64,000 nucleotides of DNA from Bacillus sp. M6-12. Lineage in GTDB: Bacteria; Bacillota; Bacilli; Bacillales; DSM-1321. Below the pieces are notes generated by a model. The model did not search any database and was not told where the DNA came from. It saw only the letters and a program-made list of their open reading frames with translations. The position numbers and the translations under genes were made by a program. Location: contig NZ_PGVF01000015.1 in the NCBI RefSeq assembly GCF_002860285.1, forward strand, positions 124,001-188,000, given 5' to 3'. Shown one piece after another: positions 19,964-28,482 of the stretch. Position 1 is the stretch's first letter. Every line of letters starts with the position of its first letter.

Positions 19964-20638
19964 TTATCTTGTCCTTTCTGTTACTAGCTGCATGATTTTT
20001 TCAGCAACCTGCTGTATAGACAGACAGGTTGTATCGATTTCCACAGCATCTTCTGCTTTTCTTAATGGCGAAACAGCACGCTCAGAATCCCATTTGTCCC
20101 GCTGAGAAATCTCCTCTTTTAATTTCGCCAAATCCGATGCAAACCCTTTTTTACAATTTTCCAGGTGCCTTCTTTCCGCGCGTTCATCGACACTTGCGAT
20201 CAGGAAGACTTTAACCTCTGCCGTCGGAAGGACATGGGTTCCTATATCCCTTCCATCCATTACAATCCCGCCACTTTGTGCCATAATCTGCTGGCGCCTC
20301 ACCAATTCCTCACGAACACATTGATGGGCGGCAACTTCTGATACGGAAGCGGTAACTTGGTTATTCCTTATTTCAGAGGTTACATCGTCTCCGTCAAGGA
20401 AAACCTTTTGTCCTGTTTCTCCTGTTTTCAGCTCAATCGTTGTTTGCTCCAAAAGGCTTGCCAGGGCATCTTCATCAGCAATGCTTATTTCATTTTTAAG
20501 TGCTTTATATGTCAGTGCTCGGTACATCGCTCCGGTATCAACATAAATATAAGTAAGTTTTTCTGCTACAATTTTCGCTACAGTGCTTTTGCCGGCAGCT
20601 GCTGGTCCATCTATTGCGATTGATATCTTCTTTTCCAT
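19964..20638 (-). CDS. cmk: Cytidylate kinase
   Basis: Phosphorylates CMP and dCMP. The 224-residue protein has the P-loop GPAAAGKST near residue 11, the CMP-binding [12 protein letters not shown] and [13 protein letters not shown] motifs and the lid-region [13 protein letters not shown]. Start [11 protein letters not shown] follows GGGAGGC. First gene of the cmk-acyltransferase pair. Confidence 0.97.
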   Translation of the reverse strand: MEKKISIAIDGPAAAGKSTVAKIVAEKLTYIYVDTGAMYRALTYKALKNEISIADEDALASLLEQTTIELKTGETGQKVFLDGDDVTSEIRNNQVTASVSEVAAHQCVREELVRRQQIMAQSGGIVMDGRDIGTHVLPTAEVKVFLIASVDERAERRHLENCKKGFASDLAKLKEEISQRDKWDSERAVSPLRKAEDAVEIDTTCLSIQQVAEKIMQLVTERTR

Positions 20639-20827
20639 AAAGCCTCCCGATGCATTAAATACAATTGGTTAAAACATATATATTTTAGCATAAAAACAAT
20701 TGATACTGCACTTCTTCCCCTCAGTTTCGACGTGAAAGACAAGAAAGTAACAAAGAAGCTTATACCAGATGCAACAACGGTTTATTTTCATCCTAATTTC
20801 TGTCTGTTTTTTCCTTTAAAAATAAAA

Positions 20828-20893
20828 CTCTGTTAAACTTGCCTGCTGATTTCCGCCCCAATCAACATATTGCCAAAATCAACAATTAACTAT
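20828..20893. repeat. Fragment of repeat family B
   Basis: CTCTGTTAAACTTGCCTG and CTGATTTCCGCCCC match the end of the copy at 41476-41653. The fragment is bounded by CTCTGTTA and TATAACAGAG, which are complementary. The rest of the 360-base cmk-ypfB gap shows no gene. Confidence 0.6.
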
Positions 20894-20903
20894 AACAGAG
20901 CCT

Positions 20904-20938
20904 AAACAAAAAAAGCAGGAAGAAACCCGCTTTTTAAA
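20904..20938 (-). terminator. Terminator of ypfB
   Basis: AAAAAGC-GG and CC-GCTTTTT arms (with one G-T pair on the transcribed strand) and a long T run on the minus strand, about 60 bases past ypfB. Confidence 0.7.
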
Positions 20939-20997
20939 AGATTACTAAAAACGATTGCTGGCCATATTATGGAGCAAAGATTTTCTTATAACTATGA

Positions 20998-21183
20998 CTA
21001 CTTTCCGGCATCATTAAAAGTTTCTATTACCTTTGTATAGTTATCTGTATGTACACCCTCATATTGGGCCATTTTCTTAAGCTCCAAGAATGAATCTTCC
21101 CTATGGAAAAGGAACTGAAAAAACAATAAACAAATCGCCTGGATGATAATGAGCTTAATTATTATTCTTTCAACTGTTTTCAT
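20998..21183 (-). CDS. ypfB: YpfB family small protein (DUF5359)
   Basis: A 61-residue protein beginning MKTVERIIIKLIIIQ with one membrane segment (about residues 8-26) and a short polar tail. The ATG at 21181-21183 follows GGATGGGG; the upstream frame start is not supported. Function unknown; its place between cmk and ypfA is conserved in Bacillus. Confidence 0.78.
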   Translation of the reverse strand: MKTVERIIIKLIIIQAICLLFFQFLFHREDSFLELKKMAQYEGVHTDNYTKVIETFNDAGK

Positions 21184-21313
21184 TGTAAAACCCCATCCTT
21201 GCAGTACTTCATTACAAGTATGGGGCAGATATATTCTTTTCATTCATTTTTTAAGTAAACAAATTTTTATTGTATAGCTATTTAAGAATTCTTTTTCTTT
21301 GCCTGGTACAATG

Positions 21314-21973
21314 TCAATTAATGCTTGTGCCCTTCTTTTTTTCGAGCTGTTTCTCAAACACAAATCGTATTAAATTCTGCCTGTCCCCTTCACTTACTTC
21401 AACGAATTGGATGGAGGCCTTGTTGAATCTCCCCATTTGCTCACTTACTCTGATTACTTTGCTCTTTAGCCTGAGATATTGTATTTCTCCGGATTTAAGC
21501 GGCAGTACCATCCAAAGATAAATATGAGATGAAGCGGCCAGAATTACGTGCTTTGGTATTTCAAGTCCAGCTCCACCCGCACTCAGATCGGCAGTAACCG
21601 CTGTGAACGGAAGAAATTCTCCACGTTCAGAGTGTACGGCCATATCGATGCGGGTATCAATTCTGACGTATTGGCGGCGCTGGATTTTAACAAAGCTATC
21701 TTTGTCCGGATAATGAAGATGGATCATAGGAATGTTTGCTTTTTTCCTGCCTAATACCTCAGTATCAAAAATAAATACCGCCTGTTCAGGATCCATATAT
21801 GTAATTTTGAGCTGGGTGCCATCTATCAGAAATACGGTTTTCCCAGTGTCCAAATTGACCGGATAATCAATAAAAATATCGTTATCATCGATTTCTACAA
21901 CCATTGCCTTATACTTTTCAGGCTGCAGGGAAAATTTTGGTTCTATGATAATCGAGTCTCCAATTTTAATCAT
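21314..21973 (-). CDS. ypfA: PilZ-domain cyclic-di-GMP receptor (YpfA/MotI family)
   Basis: Two-domain protein of 219 residues: an N-terminal YcgR-like beta domain (about 1-95) and a C-terminal PilZ domain with the c-di-GMP motifs RRQYVR near residue 102 and DLSAGGAGL near 137. In B. subtilis the homologue (MotI, DgrA) acts on the flagellar stator when c-di-GMP is bound. The ATG at 21971-21973 (MIKIGDSI) is preferred over a GTG three codons earlier. Fits with cheR in implying motility. Confidence 0.92.
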   Translation of the reverse strand: MIKIGDSIIIEPKFSLQPEKYKAMVVEIDDNDIFIDYPVNLDTGKTVFLIDGTQLKITYMDPEQAVFIFDTEVLGRKKANIPMIHLHYPDKDSFVKIQRRQYVRIDTRIDMAVHSERGEFLPFTAVTADLSAGGAGLEIPKHVILAASSHIYLWMVLPLKSGEIQYLRLKSKVIRVSEQMGRFNKASIQFVEVSEGDRQNLIRFVFEKQLEKKKGTSIN

Positions 21974-22089
21974 ATACTCCACACTTCCGGATGTTTTTTT
22001 CTTATTAACTTAGTGCGAAACAACTATATACATTCATGTAAATAAGACTAAATACATAGGTATAACTACTAATATTATGCCATGTAAAG

Positions 22090-22128
22090 CAAAAAAGGAA
22101 AAGTACATTATCTGTACCTTTCCTTAAT
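22090..22128 (-). terminator. Terminator of sleB-ypeB
   Basis: AAGGAAA-GTAC and GTAC-TTTCCTT arms around ATTATCT, with a T run following on the minus strand, about 95 bases past the ypeB stop. Confidence 0.7.
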
Positions 22129-22219
22129 TTGTAATTTAATTTTCCATTCCCATTCCGCAGAAAACCATGCTATTCCAATTGTTTTGTTTAACTAACTTAA
22201 ATGGGCTGGTATGGATAAT

Positions 22220-23593
22220 TTAAACTATATTCTCGTATATCGGCTCCGCATTTTCCAGTTTTTCAACCTTCTCTTCGTCGCCTGTTTTTGCATTAATAAA
22301 AATTCGGTATGTGTCATCGCCAATTGTTCCAAGGAATTCATGGCAGAGCACTTCCTCCTGTGTATTATTATTAATTACTGAGAGACGGTGCTCCATAACC
22401 TGTACCTTAGAGCTGATTTTTTTCCTTGCAGCCTCTTCGGAAAGAACTGGTGTACCAATCTTTCTTTGTTTATTGGACTTCAGGAATTCATCGGCAGAAA
22501 AACCGATGATGCTGCCATCATCCAATGCTATTTTCACTTTAACAGAATCCGGATAAATTCTCGCACCTTGTTCTACAGTGACAAAATTAAATAAACCGAT
22601 ATTATCATACTGCGCGCTTTCGTACAGTTCCAGATTTTCAAACTTATTCTGTTTCAAAAATGCCTTTGCATGGTTAGAGGCTTCATTAAGACTGATCTTG
22701 GATTTATTCACATCACGAGTGTTAATGAACCATATAGGATATCCGCCCTTTTTGGTGATATCCATATTTACTTCAGATTCTTTTCTAGCATCAGTTAATG
22801 ACACACTATAGAAACCAAATTCTGAGCCTTTTTTGTTTTCTTCTACTTTAACTTTTGTTCCTTTTTCGGCTTTTGCGTATCTTGTGGCAATGGATGCCGC
22901 TTCCTTCTTGCTGATTTCCTTGCCAGTCAGGTTTTTAAAATTATTCTCTTTTTGCTCGTAGGATGTGAAAGTGGGATCCATCTCGTTTGCCTGGCTGTAC
23001 CCGCTTACCTTTTTCTCAACTGTTTTAAAACCATCAACAATGGTGTTATCGGATTTTTCTTCATCATCAGAAAGAGCCATTTCTACATCCATCCACTTTA
23101 GGTTGTTTTGCAGCGCAACATGCTGGACCTTTCTTATCTCAGTCTGAATATCTGCTGACTGCTTATAAAGTGATTGAAGATTGCCATATTCTTTGTCTGT
23201 CAAAGGCTCCTTTTCCAGGTCCCTGATTGCAGTACGGTATGAGAAATCCCCAATTTTCGACAGAAATTCTTCTGTTTTACTAAATGCCATCAGAGATAGA
23301 GGAAGCTGTCCAACATCATTTTGTGCCTCTGATGTAATTCTCCAGATATCTGTTAGGCAAGGGCTTAATGAGGTTCTTGAATTCATTGCCAGTGAAGTTC
23401 CGATCTTATCGTGAAGTATGTCAACCTGATAGGATAAATCATGAAATGCTCTTTGATAGTTGTTTTCCGCATGTACTAATACTGCATTTTTTGCTTGACT
23501 CTCCTGGTTTTTTGCCTGGCGCTCCTGGTAGCCCCAGTATCCTGTTACGACCAATGCAATAGAGAGGGCGGCTATAATAATATTCCTTACCAA
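22220..23593 (-). CDS. ypeB: Germination protein YpeB
   Basis: Forespore inner-membrane protein needed to install and stabilise the cortex-lytic enzyme SleB. The 457-residue protein has an N-terminal membrane anchor (about residues 3-20) and C-terminal PepSY-type repeats. It starts with TTG at 23591-23593, preceded by GAGGTGAG at suitable distance. It follows sleB by 15 bases, the conserved two-gene operon of spore-formers. Confidence 0.94.
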   Translation of the reverse strand: MVRNIIIAALSIALVVTGYWGYQERQAKNQESQAKNAVLVHAENNYQRAFHDLSYQVDILHDKIGTSLAMNSRTSLSPCLTDIWRITSEAQNDVGQLPLSLMAFSKTEEFLSKIGDFSYRTAIRDLEKEPLTDKEYGNLQSLYKQSADIQTEIRKVQHVALQNNLKWMDVEMALSDDEEKSDNTIVDGFKTVEKKVSGYSQANEMDPTFTSYEQKENNFKNLTGKEISKKEAASIATRYAKAEKGTKVKVEENKKGSEFGFYSVSLTDARKESEVNMDITKKGGYPIWFINTRDVNKSKISLNEASNHAKAFLKQNKFENLELYESAQYDNIGLFNFVTVEQGARIYPDSVKVKIALDDGSIIGFSADEFLKSNKQRKIGTPVLSEEAARKKISSKVQVMEHRLSVINNNTQEEVLCHEFLGTIGDDTYRIFINAKTGDEEKVEKLENAEPIYENIV

Positions 23594-23608
23594 AGTTACT
23601 CACCTCGT

Positions 23609-24463
23609 TTATCTGCAGAAAATATGCTTTCCGATTGTTTTAATTTGCGGCCTGCCCCAAATCCATCCACTTGTTGCGGTATCTGGGTTAAAGTAGTAGA
23701 TCGCTCCGCCAGTAGGGTCCCAGCCGTTAATCGCGTCAATGACAGCTTCCTTGGCGCGCTCATTTGGCGTCAGCCAAATCTGGCCATCTGCAACTGCTGT
23801 AAAGGCCCTTGGTTCAAAAATAACTCCTGAAACAGTATTTGGGAAAGCCGGGTTCCCTACTCTGTTTAAGATAACAGCCGCTACTGCTACCTGCCCTGTA
23901 TAAGGCTCTCCCCTGGATTCGCCGTATACAGCATTCGCCATTAGCTGTATATCATTCTGTGAGAATCCGCCTGGTGCGTTCGAAGCCGTGCGCGTTGCTT
24001 TGGCAGTCTGGTTTCCAGTCCTTGCTACTCCGGTTTTTTTCGGATTTGCCTTTCCCTTCCCTTGTCGCTGTTTTACTTGCTTTTCAATCGGCACCCCGCC
24101 ATAATAAGTAAATTCGTTGCCCTTACTAATTTGTTCATGAACCCAGCGGGCATTAAAATTTGAAGCGTCTGCTAATTTCATTTTGGTCGTTGCACCGGCC
24201 ATACCATCAATTGGGAGACCATACTGACTTTGAAAATTTCTTAGTGCCCAGTAAGTTCCCCAGCCAAACACACCATCAATCCTACCTTTATAGAAGCCGA
24301 TATTCTGTAGCCGGGCCTGCAATTCAATCACATCATCGCCCACGGCTCCCTGCTGGATGACTTGGCCTGTGAATGCTTCTGCCTTCGGAACGCCAACATG
24401 CAACGCAGCACAGCAGCAAATTGACAGAAAAAGCACTTTCCACTTTGACGAAATGCCTTTCAC
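23609..24463 (-). CDS. sleB: Spore cortex-lytic enzyme SleB
   Basis: Lytic transglycosylase that cuts muramic-delta-lactam-containing cortex during germination. Seen in order: signal peptide ending around KAEAFTG, a peptidoglycan-binding domain (GDDVIELQARLQ...GVFGWGTYWALRNFQ), a Lys/Thr-rich linker and the catalytic domain with GESRGEP (expected catalytic Glu) and the conserved C-terminus GKHIFCR. I start it at the GTG at 24461-24463, which follows AAGGAG; ATG starts further upstream would lengthen the signal peptide oddly. 284 residues. Confidence 0.94.
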   Translation of the reverse strand: MKGISSKWKVLFLSICCCAALHVGVPKAEAFTGQVIQQGAVGDDVIELQARLQNIGFYKGRIDGVFGWGTYWALRNFQSQYGLPIDGMAGATTKMKLADASNFNARWVHEQISKGNEFTYYGGVPIEKQVKQRQGKGKANPKKTGVARTGNQTAKATRTASNAPGGFSQNDIQLMANAVYGESRGEPYTGQVAVAAVILNRVGNPAFPNTVSGVIFEPRAFTAVADGQIWLTPNERAKEAVIDAINGWDPTGGAIYYFNPDTATSGWIWGRPQIKTIGKHIFCR

Positions 24464-24629
24464 TAAAAAACACTCCTTCTTTTTCATAAAGTGACATAAC
24501 AGTAGTTTCTTCATCAAGAAGAGTTTTATGCGAAAAAAACACAAGGAGCTACTGATGGGTCTGCTCCGCTATCTTTTTTTACAAAAGGCTGTTAATCTTT
24601 GTGCATAATTAACAATGAACTTTATAAAT

Positions 24630-24662
24630 CAAAAAAAAGAACCCTTAAAGGGCTCCTTAATA
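24630..24662 (-). terminator. Terminator of prsW
   Basis: GAGCCC and GGGTTC arms over TTTAA, then a run of eight T on the minus strand, 15 bases past the prsW stop. Confidence 0.75.
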
Positions 24663-24677
24663 ATAGCTATCTTTTTA

Positions 24678-25343
24678 TTAATTGCTTGCTGCATGGTATT
24701 CGGATAGTATCTTGGCCCGCTTGACTTTATTGAGCCCCAGCCACCAAAGAAAAATCATAAAAGGGAGTATCATATAAAGCCAGAACTCCTGTGTAAGCAA
24801 AATAAAGTCATATGTACCGTGTAATAGAACTGGGATGATAAATGCCAAAAGAAGAAACTTTTTCTTCATCCCTTGACTGGAAAATTTCCCTTTTCCTAAA
24901 TAATAGCCCATAATCACGCCAAAAAGCGCATGGCTTGAAACAGGGAGAACAGCCCTCCCGAATGCATGCTCAACCCCATTGGCAACCAGATACAGGACAT
25001 TTTCCAAAGTAGCAAAACCGAGCGACACAGCAGCTCCATAAACTATACCGTCATACGGCTCATCAAAATCCGCATGGTTATATATTGCATAAAATAGAAT
25101 AAACCATTTAAAAAACTCTTCAAGCAAACCGGACTGGATAAAGGCCGAGGCCAAATTGCTATCAAATACATTCTCAGTTTCCATTACATATTGAATAAAC
25201 ATCAGCGGGAATACCAGAAATGCACCAAATAAAAACGCCCTTCCTACAACTGAAAGCGGCTCGGTTTCAATCTGATCCTTCAGATAAAAATAACTAAGCA
25301 AAGCCAGGCCCGGCGCCAGACCTGCAGTTAGGATGACCAGCAT
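24678..25343 (-). CDS. prsW: Intramembrane protease PrsW
   Basis: Membrane-embedded protease that in B. subtilis makes the first cut in anti-sigma factor RsiW, releasing SigW under envelope stress. The 221-residue protein has about eight hydrophobic segments and the catalytic motif LLEEFFKW near residue 70. The ATG follows GAGGTCGG. RsiW itself is not in the window, though the related sigX-rsiX pair is. Confidence 0.93.
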   Translation of the reverse strand: MLVILTAGLAPGLALLSYFYLKDQIETEPLSVVGRAFLFGAFLVFPLMFIQYVMETENVFDSNLASAFIQSGLLEEFFKWFILFYAIYNHADFDEPYDGIVYGAAVSLGFATLENVLYLVANGVEHAFGRAVLPVSSHALFGVIMGYYLGKGKFSSQGMKKKFLLLAFIIPVLLHGTYDFILLTQEFWLYMILPFMIFLWWLGLNKVKRAKILSEYHAASN

Positions 25344-25365
25344 GTGCCGACCTCATTTCGTTCTT

Positions 25366-25522
25366 TTTTTTGAGGCTCTTTTCGGGTGTTGCTTTTGCAG
25401 CATAATTAAAGGGCTTTACTTAGTTTGTCAAAGCATCTTTCTTCGAGCCACGAAGCCCCTGAAAATACGGGTAGGGGCGCCTTTACGAAAAGCAACAATC
25501 TATGCGAAAAAAGCCTTTATTT
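25366..25522. repeat. Inverted-repeat element upstream of prsW (family C)
   Basis: The ends are imperfect inverted repeats: GAGGCTCTTTTCGG...TGTTGCTTTT on the left and GAAAAGCAACAATC...GCGAAAAAAGCC on the right. An internal hairpin CTTCG-AGCCA-CGAAG is present. No ORF, so it resembles a small non-autonomous element. On the minus strand it contains TTGACA (25426-25431) and TAATTA (25403-25408) 17 bases apart, a possible prsW promoter. Confidence 0.6.
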
Positions 25523-25595
25523 AATCGTATCACGATATGCTTAAAAAGAAAACGGAAGCTTTCCATGTTAAGGAAATTCTAATTTTGCCCGGAAC

Positions 25596-25792
25596 AAAAA
25601 GCACCAGCCTGGCACAAGGAACGTCGACGCCTTCACATTCTTACAGGCGGACGAACGGCTAAAATCGCCAGGTCCTATAGGCGCCGCCGGCCCTAGTACG
25701 TTCTCACAAAGCTGCCGCTTTGTTTCGAACGATATCTCTGCCTAAGCTTTCCTGTCCTGTACGTCGGGGCTTTGAAGCTAGATATAGAAACA
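25596..25792 (+). repeat. Dispersed intergenic repeat, family A, copy 3
   Basis: Starts AAAAAGCACCAGCCTGGCA, with AAGGAACGTCGAC, then GTTCTCACAAAGCTGC and GCTTTGTTTCGAACGAT, and ends TTGAAGCTAGATATAGAA. Same orientation as copies 1, 2, 4 and 5. With element C it accounts for most of the 570-base gap. Confidence 0.75.
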
Positions 25793-25844
25793 CTCTAATT
25801 GCTATCCAGAACTCCTACCTTTTTATAATTTCCTTACGAAAATG

Positions 25845-25872
25845 AAAAAACCACCTGAAACAAGGTGGCCCT
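25845..25872 (-). terminator. Terminator of the oxidase-like gene
   Basis: CCACCT and AGGTGG arms with loop GAAACA, and TTTTTTC following on the minus strand. Confidence 0.8.
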
Positions 25873-25916
25873 TCCAGAAACTATATTCCCATCATCTCTC
25901 TTTAAACAATATACCG

Positions 25917-26294
25917 TTATGTTTTTTGCGGTTTTAATTTCACTAAGATGTTAAGAGCAAAAAGAATGATGGCCAGAACTAATACAGTGCCTCCAACCGC
26001 AACAAAAGGGATTAAAGCATCGTTTCCATTAACGACAAATGCCAATCCCGCCATCATTAAAGGCAATGAAATGTTATGCAGCCAAAAATGGGTTTTCGCA
26101 AGTTTTGTCACAGCGATTTGCGGAAACAGATGGTACAAAATTCCAGCAAGTGTCATCGCTGTCCAGCCCAATAAATTAATATGGACATGAACAGGAGTAA
26201 GAGTATATGAGTGCGTAATGGACATACCCAGCCCTAAGCAAGCGCCAACAACGAAATAAACCACTGATATTCTAATTAATTGGATACCTAACAT
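25917..26294 (-). CDS. Small four-helix membrane protein related to haem-copper oxidase subunit I
   Basis: 125 residues forming four hydrophobic segments. HVHINLLGW near residue 36 and YHLFPQ near 54 resemble the His-bearing helices of cytochrome oxidase or nitric oxide reductase subunit I, but the protein is only a quarter of that size. It has its own ribosome site (AGGAGG) and terminator. It may bind haem; that is inference. No function is established that I know of. Confidence 0.65.
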   Translation of the reverse strand: MLGIQLIRISVVYFVVGACLGLGMSITHSYTLTPVHVHINLLGWTAMTLAGILYHLFPQIAVTKLAKTHFWLHNISLPLMMAGLAFVVNGNDALIPFVAVGGTVLVLAIILFALNILVKLKPQKT

Positions 26295-26358
26295 TCTTCC
26301 TATGCCTCCTATTTGGGCCGACTTATAGAACTATATGCACAGGACAAATGTTAGATAA

Positions 26359-27327
26359 CTAATATTTAAAATCGCTGGACTTTATTTTCTCTTTGCATGC
26401 CAAAAGTACAGCCAACTTAATCCTTGCTTTTTTGCTGTCATAATCCGCACCCAAAATGACTCCTCTTTCTTTAAGGTCAAAAGCACTTCCTTCGTAATCA
26501 TAAGCCGGATATACTTTTCCCTCTTCTGCACTAGTTGTTATCACTATGGATGTATCATTGTCCAAAGCTTTCTGGATTGAACTGACCATTTGCGGAGTAA
26601 CCTGGCCCCTGCCAACACCTTCCAATATGATTCCCTTTGCCCCCGCTGCAACTGAAGCATCAATAAACAACCCGTCAGCACCTGTATGGCATTTAATGAT
26701 GTCTACCCTTGGAATTCTATTTTTAACAGGATAAAATTCCCGGTGGAAAGGTTTCTGATAAATGCTCACCACATCATTATCAATAATTCCAAGATATCCA
26801 TATCCAAAGGATTCAAATCCTTGCAGATTGGAAGCGTGGACTTTTTTAACATATTTTGCTGAATAAATTCGTTCATTGAATACTACTACAACTCCGCCAT
26901 TCTCCAGAAGCGGATTGGCAGCTGCATAAATAGAGTTCCTTAAATTGGAATATACATCGGTGCCAACCTCCTGAGGCGAACGCTGTGAGCCGGTTACTAC
27001 AATAGGCCTTTTATCCTCTGTGGCAATATCAAGGAAATAAGCGGTTTCCTCAAGAGAGTCGGTTCCGTGAGTAACAACGATTCCTGTCACACTTGAATCT
27101 TCCAATTCTTTGTTTATTGCATCCCGTAAAGCCAGCATGGTTTGAAAATTCATATGCATGCTCGGAACCTTCATAAAATCTACAATTTTTATTTCAATAT
27201 CATCCGGCAGCTTACAGAGGGCAGCCAGTTCATCACCACTAAGCGCCCCAGAAGATAGCATCCCATTTTTGGTTTCTTTACTGGCAATTGTACCGCCAGT
27301 CGTTAATAAAGAAATCTTTTGTTTCAT
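26359..27327 (-). CDS. L-asparaginase
   Basis: Hydrolyses asparagine to aspartate and ammonia. Both catalytic threonine motifs are present: LTTGGTIAS near residue 8 and VTHGTDSLEET near 88, with TGSQRSP. No signal peptide, so probably cytoplasmic, like the AnsA type. 322 residues. Its ATG overlaps the ypdA stop (ATGA), so they are translated together. The link to bacillithiol reductase is positional only. Confidence 0.93.
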   Translation of the reverse strand: MKQKISLLTTGGTIASKETKNGMLSSGALSGDELAALCKLPDDIEIKIVDFMKVPSMHMNFQTMLALRDAINKELEDSSVTGIVVTHGTDSLEETAYFLDIATEDKRPIVVTGSQRSPQEVGTDVYSNLRNSIYAAANPLLENGGVVVVFNERIYSAKYVKKVHASNLQGFESFGYGYLGIIDNDVVSIYQKPFHREFYPVKNRIPRVDIIKCHTGADGLFIDASVAAGAKGIILEGVGRGQVTPQMVSSIQKALDNDTSIVITTSAEEGKVYPAYDYEGSAFDLKERGVILGADYDSKKARIKLAVLLACKEKIKSSDFKY

Positions 27328-28316
27328 TGTTTAGCCTCTTTTCCCCGGTCATTTTCCCTTCCCATAATTGATGCAGCAATTAAACCGCCATGAAAACGGC
27401 CGTTTTCGATGAATATTTCGTTAGCATTATTTCCTGCAGCTATTACTCCGGCAATAAAAATTCCTTCAACATTCGTTTCCATCGTTTCTGCATCAAAGAA
27501 GGGCCTTCCTGTTTCTTCATCTATATTTACTCCCATTTGCCTAAGGAAGCTGTGATCTGGATGGTATCCTGTCATGGCAAACACAAAATCATTTCTAATT
27601 TCCTTTGATATTCCGTCTTGTGTGTAGGAAATCGTATCAGGGGTAATTTCCAATACATCGGCCCCAAAATCCATCTTTATCGTTCCGCTCTTCACTAATG
27701 CTTCGAACTCCGGTAGGATCCATGGCTTTATGCTTTTTGAATACTCATGCCTTCGATATAAAACAGTTACCCTTGCCCCAGCCTTTACCAATTCGAGAGC
27801 AGCATCTATGCTGGAATTTTTTCCGCCGATCACCGCCACATCCCTGTCAAAGTATGGGTGTGCTTCTTTAAAATAGTGGAATACCTTTGGCAGGTTTTCT
27901 CCAGGCACCTTCAAATAATTCGGATTATCATAATAGCCAGTGGCAATAACAATATAACGGGCAGAATACTCTTCTTTATCGGTATGCAATAAAAACGAGC
28001 CGTCTTCCATCTTTTTGATTTGTCTGGCCTTTTCAAAAGCATTTATGCGAAGCTGCTTTCTTCTGACGACCTCCCTGTAATAAGCTAAAGCTTGGTTCCT
28101 GACGGGTTTACGGTTCTCTGTAATAAAAGGAACATCTCCAATCTCCAGCTTTTCGCTTGAGCTAAAAAAAGTCTGATGAGTCGGATAATGATACACCGCG
28201 TTAACAATATTGCCTTTTTCTATTATGAGGGGAGATTTACCTGTTTCCTTCAATGATATGGCCGCAGCCAAACCGCAAGGCCCTCCTCCTATAATAATAA
28301 CCTCTTCCTTAATCAT
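27324..28316 (-). CDS. ypdA: Bacillithiol disulfide reductase YpdA
   Basis: FAD- and NADPH-dependent reductase that regenerates bacillithiol from its disulfide (BdrA). The FAD-binding motif IIGGGPCGLAAA near residue 8 and the second nucleotide-binding motif VAVIGGKNSSIDAALE near 170 are present, as is the C-terminal GRFHGGLIAASI. The ATG at 28314-28316 (MIKEEVIIIGGG) is preferred because it places the FAD fold at the start. Four-base overlap with the asparaginase. Confidence 0.92.
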   Translation of the reverse strand: MIKEEVIIIGGGPCGLAAAISLKETGKSPLIIEKGNIVNAVYHYPTHQTFFSSSEKLEIGDVPFITENRKPVRNQALAYYREVVRRKQLRINAFEKARQIKKMEDGSFLLHTDKEEYSARYIVIATGYYDNPNYLKVPGENLPKVFHYFKEAHPYFDRDVAVIGGKNSSIDAALELVKAGARVTVLYRRHEYSKSIKPWILPEFEALVKSGTIKMDFGADVLEITPDTISYTQDGISKEIRNDFVFAMTGYHPDHSFLRQMGVNIDEETGRPFFDAETMETNVEGIFIAGVIAAGNNANEIFIENGRFHGGLIAASIMGRENDRGKEAKQ

Positions 28317-28417
28317 CCGTTCCACACCCTTCTTTAACACACACTCTAATGATTACCTTTTCCAGCAATATATAAAGACATTTACAATCATAATAGTACA
28401 CAAAAAGGCCAGAAACG

Positions 28418-28459
28418 TAAAAAACCTTGTCTATTTTGGTACAGGACAAGGTTTTTTAG
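28418..28459. terminator. Terminator of gudB (symmetrical)
   Basis: AAAAACCTTGTC pairs with GACAAGGTTTTTT over a 13-base loop; A and T runs on both sides allow either direction. It lies 24 bases past the gudB stop. Confidence 0.85.
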
Positions 28460-28482
28460 TGTTAATGACTTCGAATCAAATT

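Noticed and set aside
24678-25343. Considered a frameshift or fusion in prsW
   Set aside because: The frame is intact with normal length and motifs.
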